64,000 bases of DNA from DATFVA01 sp963774455 (GCA_963774455.1 CAVZFD010000005.1:434001-498000), one strand, 5' to 3'. Counted from the first letter of the stretch, positions 16,946 to 26,092 are shown. Made by a program: numbers and translations. The notes: generated by a model not told the origin, from the letters alone.

Positions 16946-17875
16946 ATGAGGAAAATAACTGTTGTTGGTGCAGGTAACGTTGGTGCTTCAGCAGCAATGC
17001 ACCTGGCTGAAAAACAACTGGCTGATGAAATTGTTCTGCTTGATGTGGTAGAAGGTCTGCCCCAGGGGAAGGCGCTTGATATACGACAGAGTTCTTCAAT
17101 AGAAGGATTTGATACTGAGGTTACAGGAACCAACAACTATAAGGATACAACTTCCTCAGGCATTGTTATACTTACTGCAGGACTTGCCAGAAAACCTGGA
17201 ATGAGCAGGGATGACCTGCTTAAGGCAAATGCAGCAATTGTTAGTCAGTCTGTTGAAAAAATAGTTGAGTATTCTCCACAATGCATCATTATCGTGGTGT
17301 CAAATCCGCTGGATGTCATGTGTTATACTGCCTTCAAAACCAGCGGATTCGAAAGCAATCGGATTATAGGAATGGCGGGAATACTGGATACGGCTAGATT
17401 CCGTCTTTTTCTATCCCGGGAGTTGAATATATCTGTAAAAGATGTTTCTACAATTGTCCTCGGGGGACATGGTGATTCTATGGTTCCGCTGATCAGCCAC
17501 ACCAGTGTATCAGGAATACCTATTTCCGAGCTGCTTCATCCCCAGCGTATATCCGCGCTCGTTGAAAGAGCACGTAACGGGGGGATTGAAATAGTAAATT
17601 ACCTCAGGACAGGCAGCGCCTTTTATGCACCCTCAAGCGCCGCAGTGGAGATGGCTGATACGATTGTTAATAACAGGCTGAGGATTCTTCCATGTTCGGC
17701 CTGGCTCGACGGTGAATACGGACTTCATAATGTATTCTGTGGGGTACCGGTAAAACTAGGCAGAAACGGTATTGAACAGGTAATTGAGATAAAGCTTGCG
17801 GATTACGAGCTCTCCGCGCTTCGAGATTCAGGAAAGGCAGTTGAATCTGGTATAAAAAAGTTAGGAGATATTTAA
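16946..17875 (+). CDS. Malate dehydrogenase (LDH-like type), paralogous copy 2
   Basis: A 309-residue paralogue of the divergent gene at 15835. It keeps VVGAGNVGASAAMHL, the substrate Arg in LARKPGMSRDDLL, VVSNPLDVMCY and the catalytic His in LGGHGDSMVP. Differences lie mostly in the C-terminal half, where EKKYNDKAKAQK of copy 1 is replaced by a shorter LHPQRISALVERA. The ATG at 16946 is preceded by AAGG at 16936-16939 and starts directly at the Rossmann strand (MRKITVVGAG). Earlier in-frame codons fall in the promoter. The 3' end overlaps the convergent RsbW-like gene by 15 bases. Whether it differs in cofactor or substrate is unknown. Confidence 0.88.
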   Translation: MRKITVVGAGNVGASAAMHLAEKQLADEIVLLDVVEGLPQGKALDIRQSSSIEGFDTEVTGTNNYKDTTSSGIVILTAGLARKPGMSRDDLLKANAAIVSQSVEKIVEYSPQCIIIVVSNPLDVMCYTAFKTSGFESNRIIGMAGILDTARFRLFLSRELNISVKDVSTIVLGGHGDSMVPLISHTSVSGIPISELLHPQRISALVERARNGGIEIVNYLRTGSAFYAPSSAAVEMADTIVNNRLRILPCSAWLDGEYGLHNVFCGVPVKLGRNGIEQVIEIKLADYELSALRDSGKAVESGIKKLGDI

Positions 17876-18274
17876 TACTAGTATTGTTTCGGTACCGTTG
17901 GGGGTTATGTTATACCTAAGGTCATCCATATAAACCCGCATCAGGTATAATCCTCTGCCGGAATCTTTCAACAGGTTTTCCGGATCGGTGGGATCAGGAA
18001 CTTCTTCAGGCTGAAAACCAGGACCTTCATCTTTAACTATTATATATAGCTTTCCCTCCTCAACTTTTGCGGTAATCCGTACCAGTTTATTTCTGTCACT
18101 TCGGTTAGCATGAATGATCGCATTCGTTGTAGCTTCAGTTACAGCAAGAAGCAATGCGGATAATTTGTCATCATCCAGTCCCAGGTCTTTTGAGAAATAG
18201 TTAATGAATTCTTCGACGGTGATGAGATTATTCGGATCACTTTCGATCTCGAGATAGTATTTGTCTTCTGCCAA
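17861..18274 (-). CDS. RsbW/SpoIIAB-like anti-sigma factor kinase-type ATPase
   Basis: This 137-residue protein is a stand-alone GHKL ATPase domain of the serine-kinase type used in partner-switching control. It shows the N box AVTEATTNAIIHAN, G1 box DEGPGFQPEEVPDP and G2 box GRGLYLMRVYMDDL. Such proteins usually bind a sigma factor or an anti-anti-sigma factor and phosphorylate a Ser on a STAS protein. No sigma factor or STAS gene is adjacent, so its partners are elsewhere or it is part of a dispersed regulatory network. It overlaps the convergent mdh paralogue by 15 bases. Confidence 0.82.
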   Translation of the reverse strand: MAEDKYYLEIESDPNNLITVEEFINYFSKDLGLDDDKLSALLLAVTEATTNAIIHANRSDRNKLVRITAKVEEGKLYIIVKDEGPGFQPEEVPDPTDPENLLKDSGRGLYLMRVYMDDLRYNITPNGTETILVLNIS

Positions 18275-18326
18275 ATTTATTCCTGAATTTGATTTGGTAA
18301 AATATGAATTTTTTTTTTTATTCCAA

Positions 18327-20228
18327 TTAAAAATTCCAATTTACTTCAAATGAAAGATTAGCCTGCTGCCGGCTGATATTATCCACGGTTATAAATTCAT
18401 ACCAGCCATATAATCTGAAATAAATGGTATTTTCAGCGAGCCATAATATCTCTGTCAAAGGTCCCAGGCTAAGATAATCAGAATCTTTTATTTTTTTCCT
18501 GACGTCGTAATTAAAAGTCAGGAGAGAGAATATCCTGCTTCCAAGTCCAAAACTTACATTATTATATGATAAGACTAACTTTGGTTCAGTGTAGATCTCC
18601 TGAAGAAAGCGTGTTGGCTTTTCCGAAAAAGCTGACCAGTTGAGTTCACCCTGCTGCGAGAGTTTAATATAGCCATAGTTCCTGATGGAAAATTTTTTAT
18701 TCAGCCTGATGGTGCTTGAATCGGTTGCCGTCAACTGCCTGAAGGAAAAACTTCTCAGGTTTGGAACAAGGTCCCGGAAATCATAAACCGTATAGTTGGC
18801 CGACACTTCGAAAGCGTTAATAGATGATATATTTTTTCCATGATAGTCTCCCCCCGCAGATAACTTGAGTATCCTGTTGATATTATTGTTCGAACTCTTT
18901 TCAGAAAAAATATACACAACGTGGCTTTGAGTACCCTCCGCTGTTAGAAATGCATTAAAAAAGGGCGTAAGTTTCCGCACATATCTTAACCTTATAATGG
19001 AAAGAAGTTCATCCCGGTCATCATAATTTTCAGGACTGGGAGTATCATAACGCAGTTTATTCTGATAAACACTGAAGGATATCTTATCCGAACCGGAAAC
19101 ATTCCAGTCACCCTGAAGCACTACAGCTATCCTGGCGGAATTATTGTTTTTTTGATTCTCAATATCCTGCCTTTCATCAAAAAAGAGTGAGCCCGCATTA
19201 AGAAAATTTTTAGCGATATGTTTTTCATCTCTTTCAGAATAATTAAGCTTTAACCTTCCGGAAAATGAAGAAGTAACATACCTGAAATCAGATTCCAGTT
19301 CGAATTTCAATTCTTCTATTCTTGAATCAAAAACTGAACTAGATAATACTTGCACCGGGTGATAACGGGTATTCCTGTCGATATTCCGCCAATCGAGTCT
19401 GCCTTTCAGGTCCAGGCCAAAGTTTGATGCTAAATTATTGTAAGTAAGTCCATCTTCAAGCAGATATGCTGTTTCATCTCTGCTTTGGATATTGTTAGTA
19501 ATATTGTACTCATTCGAAATAACAGAATCAGCCGAATAATAAAAATCTTTCCTGTTTTGAGAGTAACCCGAAGTAATATAATTACTGAAGTCATCATTGA
19601 ATATACTATTGGCTGTCAGGTTAAAATACCTTATTAAGTTTTTTCTCGGAGAAATGTCCTCATTCCGGAATCTTACCCTTGATGAGAAATCGAAATTCGA
19701 TATTTCGAAATCGTCAATCAGCCCTTCCCCGCCATAAATAAATCCGTTATCATTCTCTCCGATCTGCCTGTTATTTGAATAGCCGAAAAAAGGAGAGATA
19801 TGATACTTTTTACCGGGAGATAAATCGCTGAAGATCATCACGTTAGACACAGAAGCCTGGTTTATCTCAATCTTGCGGCTATCCGACAGAATCGTATTAT
19901 TTCCAAGGAAGCCGGCCTTAAAATATGGAGTAATATTATAAGCCGCAGAAGCAGAAAAGAACTGTTCGTCGCGGATGCTTTTATCAGCCGATTTGATAAA
20001 AGTTGAATTATAATCTTCGGTGACGTCGAATGAATACTTTTCGAGGACCTGGTTATAAAATAATTTAGATGAGAGATAATAAGTATTAAGCTGTTTATCA
20101 AGCTTGGTTGACAGCAGATTGAGGGGGTTTTCAACAATAATAAACTGAAGACTATCTATCTCTGACTGAGCTTTGATCAACCCCGTAGTCAGCAAATGAA
20201 GAAAAATTAAGATATAATATCTTTTCAA
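18327..20228 (-). CDS. Exported protein, probable outer-membrane beta-barrel, unknown function
   Basis: I do not recognise the family. The 633-residue protein starts with a signal peptide (MKRYYILIFLHLLTTGLIKAQ). The remainder is dominated by alternating hydrophobic and polar residues with many Tyr, Phe, Asn and Ser, and repeated patterns such as FSSRVRFRNEDI, FSGRLKLNYSERDEK and FNAFLTAEGTQSH. It ends in LSFEVNWNF, a terminal Phe preceded by alternating residues, the usual outer-membrane insertion signal. This suggests a large barrel. There is no plug domain, so it is not a TonB receptor. It follows a fibronectin-type lipoprotein gene on the same strand with an 86-base gap, and the two may form one envelope unit. 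Confidence 0.6.
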   Translation of the reverse strand: MKRYYILIFLHLLTTGLIKAQSEIDSLQFIIVENPLNLLSTKLDKQLNTYYLSSKLFYNQVLEKYSFDVTEDYNSTFIKSADKSIRDEQFFSASAAYNITPYFKAGFLGNNTILSDSRKIEINQASVSNVMIFSDLSPGKKYHISPFFGYSNNRQIGENDNGFIYGGEGLIDDFEISNFDFSSRVRFRNEDISPRKNLIRYFNLTANSIFNDDFSNYITSGYSQNRKDFYYSADSVISNEYNITNNIQSRDETAYLLEDGLTYNNLASNFGLDLKGRLDWRNIDRNTRYHPVQVLSSSVFDSRIEELKFELESDFRYVTSSFSGRLKLNYSERDEKHIAKNFLNAGSLFFDERQDIENQKNNNSARIAVVLQGDWNVSGSDKISFSVYQNKLRYDTPSPENYDDRDELLSIIRLRYVRKLTPFFNAFLTAEGTQSHVVYIFSEKSSNNNINRILKLSAGGDYHGKNISSINAFEVSANYTVYDFRDLVPNLRSFSFRQLTATDSSTIRLNKKFSIRNYGYIKLSQQGELNWSAFSEKPTRFLQEIYTEPKLVLSYNNVSFGLGSRIFSLLTFNYDVRKKIKDSDYLSLGPLTEILWLAENTIYFRLYGWYEFITVDNISRQQANLSFEVNWNF

Positions 20229-20314
20229 GGGAAGATTGTAATATTAATCGGATATTGTAATTTACCAACTTAAAGTATTCAGGAAAAGAATTAACTTCAA
20301 TGATAATATAAAAT

Positions 20315-21298
20315 TTATTCAGGCTGAAGAATAAAAGTATAAAGGGGGGAGATACTATTTGGATTTGAATTATCATCTGAATAAGATATAACTCTCCAGT
20401 AGTAATTCACGCCATAATCAATATAATTGCCATCATAATCGATGCTTATTGTATCATTAATGGTATTGGTAGTCAGAACTTTACTCCATATCTGTCCGAA
20501 ATAAGGATTTGACTGCAGCGTTATTTCATAAGTTGCAGCTACGGGAACCGCGGTAAACATGAAAGTGAGTATGTTGGTTTCCACGGCTCCGACAGGAGAG
20601 ACAACCCCGGCAACGGGTAAGATTCTGTCATTGACCTCACTGCTCGATGAACTTCTAAGATTTCCTTTATCCACTGCAATTATCTTATAGAAGTAGAGTG
20701 TAAGCAGGGAAAGGTCTGATGTATCAGAATAACTGGAACTTGTTGAAAAACCATTGATGTTCATACTGTCGGGGGTAAACCCTGGCAAAGTGTCCCTGTA
20801 TATATAAAATCCTCGAATATCTGTTTCACTTCCCGGATCCCAGGAAAGATAAACTGATTTTTCCCCGATCCAGTTTCTCGCATTTATCTGAGGAAATCTC
20901 GGGGCATAGGGTTTGTAAATGTTTTTAGGAACAGCACTGACAACGGATGAGGTACTACTCTCCCTATTATCAACGTCAAGCGCTGTCACACGGTAAAAAT
21001 ATTTTGCATCATAATCCAGTGAATCATCCAGGTAATAATTCTGGTTGGTAAAGTCAATCAGATTGAAGTGAGTGCTGTCAGTACTCCTGTACATATTATA
21101 GCCTTTAAGATCGACTTCAACATTTGCATGCCATACTATCTCTATCTCTCCGTCATATGCAGAAAATATTTTGACATTTGTGGGTACAGCAGGAGGTAAA
21201 CCATCTCCGGCGGTTTCTGTTGGCGCATTACGTTCACATCCGGAGACAAACATAACGGCATATAACAAAAGAAACAGATATTTTTTTATCAACAGCAA
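20315..21298 (-). CDS. Lipoprotein with two fibronectin type III-like domains
   Basis: The 327-residue protein has a lipoprotein signal peptide with lipobox VSGC (cysteine about residue 21). Two fibronectin type III-like repeats follow, roughly residues 38-122 (PAVPTNVKIFSAYDGEIEIVW, GYNMYRSTDSTHFNLI) and 130-225 (WIGEKSVYLSWDPGSETDIRGFYIYRDT). The last 95 residues (VVSPVGAVETNILTFMFTA, NYYWRVISYSDDN) resemble a further beta-sandwich of the same kind. Such lipoproteins are anchored in the outer membrane and mediate binding or scaffolding. The gene is upstream of the putative barrel protein and probably cotranscribed with it. Partner and ligand are unknown. Confidence 0.7.
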   Translation of the reverse strand: MLLIKKYLFLLLYAVMFVSGCERNAPTETAGDGLPPAVPTNVKIFSAYDGEIEIVWHANVEVDLKGYNMYRSTDSTHFNLIDFTNQNYYLDDSLDYDAKYFYRVTALDVDNRESSTSSVVSAVPKNIYKPYAPRFPQINARNWIGEKSVYLSWDPGSETDIRGFYIYRDTLPGFTPDSMNINGFSTSSSYSDTSDLSLLTLYFYKIIAVDKGNLRSSSSSEVNDRILPVAGVVSPVGAVETNILTFMFTAVPVAATYEITLQSNPYFGQIWSKVLTTNTINDTISIDYDGNYIDYGVNYYWRVISYSDDNSNPNSISPLYTFILQPE

Positions 21299-21383
21299 TT
21301 CAACCTGAAAGTTATCAGAAAAATAAATTCATATTAATTAACAATAAAGTCTTAAAAACCTCATAAAACCTGATGCAAAACAC

Positions 21384-21401
21384 AACCGGGGGGCCCCGGT
21401 T
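21384..21401. repeat. GC-rich palindrome upstream of nuoA
   Basis: AACCGGGG and CCCCGGTT are perfect arms separated by two bases, standing out in AT-rich surroundings. It sits five bases before the nuo promoter. It has no T-run on the plus side, so it is not a clear terminator; an operator or a relic of a terminator for the leftward genes is possible. Confidence 0.35.
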
Positions 21402-21405
21402 TAAA

Positions 21406-21436
21406 TTGACAAAATGGCTTTTTTTGGATAACTTTA
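21406..21436 (+). promoter_or_regulatory. Promoter for the nuo genes (TTGACA, 17-bp spacer, TAACTTTA)
   Basis: TTGACA at 21406-21411 and TAACTTTA at 21429-21436 are spaced exactly as in the rplU promoter of this window. The nuoA start codon is 25 bases downstream, giving a short leader. Confidence 0.6.
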
Positions 21437-21460
21437 ACATTCAAAAATCGTAAAAATGTA

Positions 21461-21829
21461 ATGATTGAACAATATATACCTGTCTTTTTAGTAATCGGTT
21501 TTGCATCAGTATTTGCCATTGGAACAGCCTTATCCTCTGGCATATTTGGCCCCCAGAGACCTACAAAAGAGAAACTTTCTACGTATGAAAGTGGTATGAA
21601 ACCTGTCGGAACTACCCGGGAAAGGATATCGGTTAAATATTACCTGGTGGCTATGCTTTTCATCATTTTTGACCTTGAAGTAATTTTTGTATATCCATGG
21701 GCTGTCGAATTCAAGAAGCTGTTCAGTGAATTCGGGTTTTCGGTATTTGTTTCGATGTTAATATTTTTAGTTGTACTTGAATTAGGTTACTTATATGTAT
21801 ATAAGAAAGGCGGATTTAAATGGGATTAG
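21461..21829 (+). CDS. nuoA: NADH-quinone oxidoreductase subunit A
   Basis: This is a small membrane subunit of complex I at the junction of the membrane and peripheral arms. The 122-residue protein has three transmembrane helices (about 5-27, 63-85, 92-114). The conserved cytoplasmic loop is KLSTYESGMKPVGTTRERISVKYYLVAMLFIIFDLEVIFVYPWA, where the usual Cys of ESG-type loops is absent, as in many bacterial homologues. It overlaps nuoB by 10 bases. Confidence 0.93.
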   Translation: MIEQYIPVFLVIGFASVFAIGTALSSGIFGPQRPTKEKLSTYESGMKPVGTTRERISVKYYLVAMLFIIFDLEVIFVYPWAVEFKKLFSEFGFSVFVSMLIFLVVLELGYLYVYKKGGFKWD

Positions 21830-22341
21830 AAGCTAAGTTAAAGGAAGAAGGATTTATTACCACAACAATTGATGCTCTTGCTGCATGGTCGCGTGAGAGC
21901 TCTGTATGGCCTATGCCGATGGGAATTTCCTGCTGTGCAATTGAAATGATGGCCTCGGGTGATCCAAAATATGATATTGCCAGGTTTGGTTCTGAGGTAA
22001 TGAGATTTACTCCGCGCCAGTGCGATCTGATGATCGTAGCCGGAACGGTTACTTATAAGATGGCTCACGTTGTAAAAAAAATTTATGATCAGATGCCTGA
22101 CCCCAAATGGGTAATCGCTATGGGTGCCTGTACTTCGTCAGGTGGAATGTACAGATCATACAATGTAGTTCAGGGAATAGACCAGTTCCTGCCCGTCGAT
22201 ATTTACCTGGCTGGCTGCCCGCCTCGTCCTGATAATCTTTTAAATGCATTAATTCAGATTCAGGATAAAATCGGAAAGACCAAGGCAAGAGATTTTCAGG
22301 ATAAAAAACTTCCTGAGTTAACCGTCTTACAGAATAATTAA
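21820..22341 (+). CDS. nuoB: NADH-quinone oxidoreductase subunit B
   Basis: NuoB carries iron-sulfur cluster N2, the last carrier before quinone. The 173-residue protein shows the cluster ligands in MGISCCAIEMMASG (tandem cysteines), MGACTSSGGMY and LAGCPPRPDNLL. The sequence DPKYDIARFGSEVMRFTPRQCDLMIVAGTV is fully typical of the family. It lies within the nuoABCD run, overlapping nuoA and three bases before nuoC. Confidence 0.96.
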   Translation: MGLEAKLKEEGFITTTIDALAAWSRESSVWPMPMGISCCAIEMMASGDPKYDIARFGSEVMRFTPRQCDLMIVAGTVTYKMAHVVKKIYDQMPDPKWVIAMGACTSSGGMYRSYNVVQGIDQFLPVDIYLAGCPPRPDNLLNALIQIQDKIGKTKARDFQDKKLPELTVLQNN

Positions 22342-22344
22342 TCT

Positions 22345-22836
22345 ATGAACCTAAAAGAATCTATTCCTCAGAAACTTCGGGAAAAATTTCCTCAGGTGAA
22401 GTTTGAATTTATTGACTACCGCGATGATTTATCGGTAAAGTTTGATAAAGAATATGTAACTACAATCTGCCGCTTCCTTAAAGAGGATCCGGAGCTGGAT
22501 TTTCGTCTATGCGTAGACGTTACAGCAGTTGATTGGGCTAAAAGAAAAAACCGGTTCACAGTTGTTTATCATATCTTTTCATTAAAACATAATTTCAGAC
22601 TCAGGCTGAAAGCTGATGTAGATGAATCAGATTGTAGTATTGATACGGTTTCATCTATCTGGAGAACTGCAAACTGGCATGAAAGAGAAACCTATGATAT
22701 GTTCGGCATAACATTTAATAATCATCCTGATCTGCGCAGAATGTACATGCCTGAGGATTTTGAATATCATCCTTTAAGAAAAGATTTTCCATTGATGGGA
22801 ATTCCCGGAAGTCTCCCACTACCAAAAAAAGATTAA
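22345..22836 (+). CDS. nuoC: NADH-quinone oxidoreductase subunit C
   Basis: This is the 30-kDa peripheral-arm subunit of complex I, 163 residues. The diagnostic block is TANWHERETYDMFGITFNNHPDLRRMYMPEDFEYHPLRKDFP. It is separate from nuoD, unlike the nuoCD fusion of enterobacteria. The upstream boundary is three bases after nuoB and the downstream gene starts seven bases later. Confidence 0.95.
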   Translation: MNLKESIPQKLREKFPQVKFEFIDYRDDLSVKFDKEYVTTICRFLKEDPELDFRLCVDVTAVDWAKRKNRFTVVYHIFSLKHNFRLRLKADVDESDCSIDTVSSIWRTANWHERETYDMFGITFNNHPDLRRMYMPEDFEYHPLRKDFPLMGIPGSLPLPKKD

Positions 22837-22842
22837 GAGAAT

Positions 22843-24096
22843 ATGCCTAAACTGACTAAAGACGAAGTTCATCCTAAGATAATTGAAGCACTCCTTGGCA
22901 CAGATTCCGATATCAGCGTCGACGATGCTCTCGAGAACGAAATGATTCTGAATATGGGCCCCCAGCATCCCGCTACCCACGGAGTGCTACGCGTCCTTTT
23001 AAGACTCGACGGGGAAACCGTAATTGCCAGCGTTCCTGAACTCGGGTATCTCCACAGGGGATACGAAAAAATGGCTGAAAATATGAGTTATTATGAGTTC
23101 ATCCCTCATACCGACAGACTTGATTATCTTTCCCCAATGGCAAACAATGTTGCCTGGGTATTGGCGGTTGAAAAATTAGCAGGAATTGAAGCTCCTCCTC
23201 GCGCCCAGTATATCAGGATGATGATTGCGGAGCTTGCAAGGATTGCTTCCCACCTGGTTGCTATCGGCTCGCTTGCTATGGATGTGGGAGCTTTGACGGT
23301 ATTTCTGTGGACTCTGCGCGAAAGAGAAAAAATTCTTGATGTATGGGATATTCTTTGCGGCGCCAGGTTTACCAACAGTTATACGCGTATTGGCGGTGTG
23401 GCTAATGATGCACAGCCTGATGCCCTGGCCAAGGCAAAATGGTTTATAGATCAATTTGATGAAAACCTTGACGAATGTGAGCGTCTCATAAATACGAACA
23501 GAATTTTTATTGAAAGACTTGAAGGAGCAGGCGTAATTTCAGCTGAGGATGCAATAGACCTGGGAATGACGGGTCCGAGCCTAAGAGGCAGCGGAGTTGA
23601 ATATGATATCCGCAGAAATTCACCATATTTGTTCTATAATGATTTGGACTTTAAGGTGGTTACATACCCCGAGGGTGATTCTCTTGCAAGGTACTTTGTT
23701 CGAGCTGATGAGGCCAGAGAAAGTGCAAAAATTGTAAGGCAGATTCTTGATAAAATGCCTCAGGGGGAGGTACTGCTTAATCAGCCTAAAAAAGTGCTTC
23801 CTCATAAGACAGAGATTTATACCAAGATGGAAGAATTAATACATGATTTTATGATAGTGAATTTCGGAATAAATCCTCCTGAAGGAGATATATACCATGC
23901 AATCGAAGGTTCAAAAGGTGAACTTGGATTTTATCTTGTCAGTAAAGGCGAAGGACGTCCCTGGAGATGTAAGATCCGCAGCCCTTCGATGGTGAATCTC
24001 CAGTCGCTTCCTCATTTAATAAAAGGACGGATGGTATCGGATGTGGTTGCTATAATCGGCAGTATCGATCCTATTATGGGAGAAGCTGATAAATAG
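22843..24096 (+). CDS. nuoD: NADH-quinone oxidoreductase subunit D
   Basis: The 49-kDa subunit forms the quinone-binding site with NuoB. The 417-residue protein shows NMGPQHPATHGVLRVLLRLDGE near the N-terminus, with the quinone-facing His. It continues with GYLHRGYEKMAENMSYYEFIPHTDRLDY and ends in the family-typical VVAIIGSIDPIMGEADK. An N-terminal extension of about 30 residues precedes the conserved core. A 122-base gap separates it from nuoE, so a second promoter or processing site there is possible, though I see no convincing box. Confidence 0.96.
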   Translation: MPKLTKDEVHPKIIEALLGTDSDISVDDALENEMILNMGPQHPATHGVLRVLLRLDGETVIASVPELGYLHRGYEKMAENMSYYEFIPHTDRLDYLSPMANNVAWVLAVEKLAGIEAPPRAQYIRMMIAELARIASHLVAIGSLAMDVGALTVFLWTLREREKILDVWDILCGARFTNSYTRIGGVANDAQPDALAKAKWFIDQFDENLDECERLINTNRIFIERLEGAGVISAEDAIDLGMTGPSLRGSGVEYDIRRNSPYLFYNDLDFKVVTYPEGDSLARYFVRADEARESAKIVRQILDKMPQGEVLLNQPKKVLPHKTEIYTKMEELIHDFMIVNFGINPPEGDIYHAIEGSKGELGFYLVSKGEGRPWRCKIRSPSMVNLQSLPHLIKGRMVSDVVAIIGSIDPIMGEADK

Positions 24097-24218
24097 GATT
24101 ACGACCGGTAGTTGGTTGTTTTTGATGCAATGTTCTAACTTCTTAATTGTTTTGAGAAAAAAGATTTATCAAACCATATATATAGTAGACCTGTTCCAGA
24201 AAAAGAAACGAATTAATC

Positions 24219-24704
24219 ATGAATAATTTTACATTCTCAGAAGAAAATCTTCAGAAGATTGAAAGTATACTCAAAAAATATCCTGTGAAAAAACCAGCAG
24301 TTATGCCCGTTCTTTATCTCGCACAAGAGCAGAACGGATTCATATCCAGCGAAGTTATTAAAGAAGTTGCATCTATCCTTGATATAACTCCCGAGGAAGT
24401 ATTGGGAGTGGTAACCTTTTATACGATGTATCATCAGAAGCCTATGGGTAAATACCACGTACAGGTATGCACAAATGTAAGCTGTATGCTTCGCGGCGGA
24501 TATGAACTATATGATACAGTTAAGGAAAATCTTGGTATCGATAATATGCAGGTCACCGAAGATCAGAGCTTCTCACTCGAAGAAGTTGAATGTATGGGTT
24601 CCTGCGGAACCGCCCCTATGATTGCTGTTAATGAAGATTATTATGAAAACCTTACAAAAGAAAAGGTTATTGAAATTTTGGATTCACTAAAGAATAAGAA
24701 TTAA
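24219..24704 (+). CDS. nuoE: NADH-quinone oxidoreductase subunit E
   Basis: NuoE binds the 2Fe-2S cluster N1a in the NADH-dehydrogenase module. The 161-residue protein has the four ligands as C-x4-C in VCTNVSCMLRGG and C-x3-C in ECMGSCGTAPM. The thioredoxin-like core GVVTFYTMYHQKPMGKYHVQ precedes them. The gene abuts nuoF with no gap. A stand-alone hydrogenase or formate dehydrogenase diaphorase is the alternative, but position behind nuoD makes complex I much more likely. Confidence 0.93.
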   Translation: MNNFTFSEENLQKIESILKKYPVKKPAVMPVLYLAQEQNGFISSEVIKEVASILDITPEEVLGVVTFYTMYHQKPMGKYHVQVCTNVSCMLRGGYELYDTVKENLGIDNMQVTEDQSFSLEEVECMGSCGTAPMIAVNEDYYENLTKEKVIEILDSLKNKN

Positions 24705-26027
24705 ATGGAAAAAATTGTTCTTCCTGATATTAAAGATATTCATTTAATAGATGTTTATATGCAGAACGGGGGATTTAATGCTGCACAGAAAGCATTGAGC
24801 CTGTCACCTGATGATATAATTGACCAGGTTAAAAAATCCGGACTTAGAGGCCGCGGCGGTGCTGCTTTTTCGGCAGGACTTAAATGGAGTTTCATGCCTA
24901 AGACAACAGATAAACCAAAATATTTGTGTGTGAATGGTGATGAGAGCGAACCTGGCTCATTTAAGGACAGGCAGATTTTTGAATATAATCCTTATCAGTT
25001 GATTGAAGGGATATTAATAACATGTTACGCCATTGGAGCAAAAGTAACTTATATTTATATCCGCGGAGAGTACCATAAATGGATTAACCTTCTCCAGAAA
25101 GCGCTTGATGATGCATATGCAAAAGGGTTTGTCGGGGAGAAGATGAAAGAAACTTTCGGTACAGAATTTACCTGTGATATTTATATTCATAAAGGAGCCG
25201 GAGCGTACATTTGCGGTGAGGAATCATCCCTGATGAACTCCATAGAAGGGAAGAGAGGTTATCCGAGGGTCAAACCCCCGTTTCCTGCACAGTTCGGCTT
25301 ATGGGGCTGTCCTACCACCATCAATAATGTTGAAACTATTACAAACGTTCCTGCTATTATTAATAAAGGGTGGGAATGGTTTTCTAAAATAGGCGAGCCG
25401 AAACATCCCGGAACAATACTTTACGGTCTAAGCGGACATATAAACAAACCCGGTGTTTATGAACTTCCTTCCGGAACTCTTCTTACCGACTTAATTTATA
25501 AATACGGCGGGGGTGTACCCGGTAATAAAAAAGTTTTGTGCGTAATCCCGGGCGGATCCTCAATGCCTCCACTTAGAGGAGATCAGATTGAAGGTGTTAA
25601 GATGGACGCTGAATCGCTTAAATCCGTGGGATCGGCTATAGGTACCGCAGGCGTTATGGTGATGGATGAGGATACCGATCTTGTTAAAGTTCTTGCCAGG
25701 ATCACAAAATTCTATTATCATGAAAGCTGCGGACAATGTACACCATGCCGTGAAGGCACGGGATGGATGCTGAAGATCCTTAACCGCATATTAAGAGGTG
25801 AGGGTTCAAAGAGCGACATTGATTTACTCATTTCAGTTGCGAATAATATTGAGGGCAATACAATTTGTGCTCTCGGCGAAGCTGCCGCGTGGCCGGTGAA
25901 GTATATGGTACAAAGATTTCGTGATTATTTTGAAGCTCGTGTAAAAAATATTGTTGAACTTCCAGTAGCTAACAAAGTTCATTCGATGCGGCATACTGCA
26001 ATACCCGTATCGGATATTAAACATTAA
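24705..26027 (+). CDS. nuoF: NADH-quinone oxidoreductase subunit F
   Basis: NuoF binds NADH, FMN and the 4Fe-4S cluster N3. The 440-residue protein has GLRGRGGAAFSAGLKWSF (NADH site), CVNGDESEPGSFKDR (FMN site), GAGAYICGEESSLMNSIEGKRG and the cluster ligands in SCGQCTPCREGTGWM plus the later Cys in NTICALGEAAAWP. It is the last nuo gene here; nuoG and the membrane subunits H-N are not in the window. A terminator follows 15 bases after the stop. Confidence 0.95.
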   Translation: MEKIVLPDIKDIHLIDVYMQNGGFNAAQKALSLSPDDIIDQVKKSGLRGRGGAAFSAGLKWSFMPKTTDKPKYLCVNGDESEPGSFKDRQIFEYNPYQLIEGILITCYAIGAKVTYIYIRGEYHKWINLLQKALDDAYAKGFVGEKMKETFGTEFTCDIYIHKGAGAYICGEESSLMNSIEGKRGYPRVKPPFPAQFGLWGCPTTINNVETITNVPAIINKGWEWFSKIGEPKHPGTILYGLSGHINKPGVYELPSGTLLTDLIYKYGGGVPGNKKVLCVIPGGSSMPPLRGDQIEGVKMDAESLKSVGSAIGTAGVMVMDEDTDLVKVLARITKFYYHESCGQCTPCREGTGWMLKILNRILRGEGSKSDIDLLISVANNIEGNTICALGEAAAWPVKYMVQRFRDYFEARVKNIVELPVANKVHSMRHTAIPVSDIKH

Positions 26028-26041
26028 TATTCCCCGAAATA

Positions 26042-26072
26042 AACAAAGGCGGTAATTGACCGCCTTTGTTTT
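26042..26072. terminator. Terminator between nuoF and ferritin
   Basis: A perfect 12-bp stem, AACAAAGGCGGT (26042-26053) with ACCGCCTTTGTT (26059-26070), and a five-base loop precede a short T-rich stretch. The convergent ferritin gene ends at 26093, so the hairpin probably serves both strands. Confidence 0.85.
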
Positions 26073-26092
26073 ACACTCTTGTAAATATCTGA

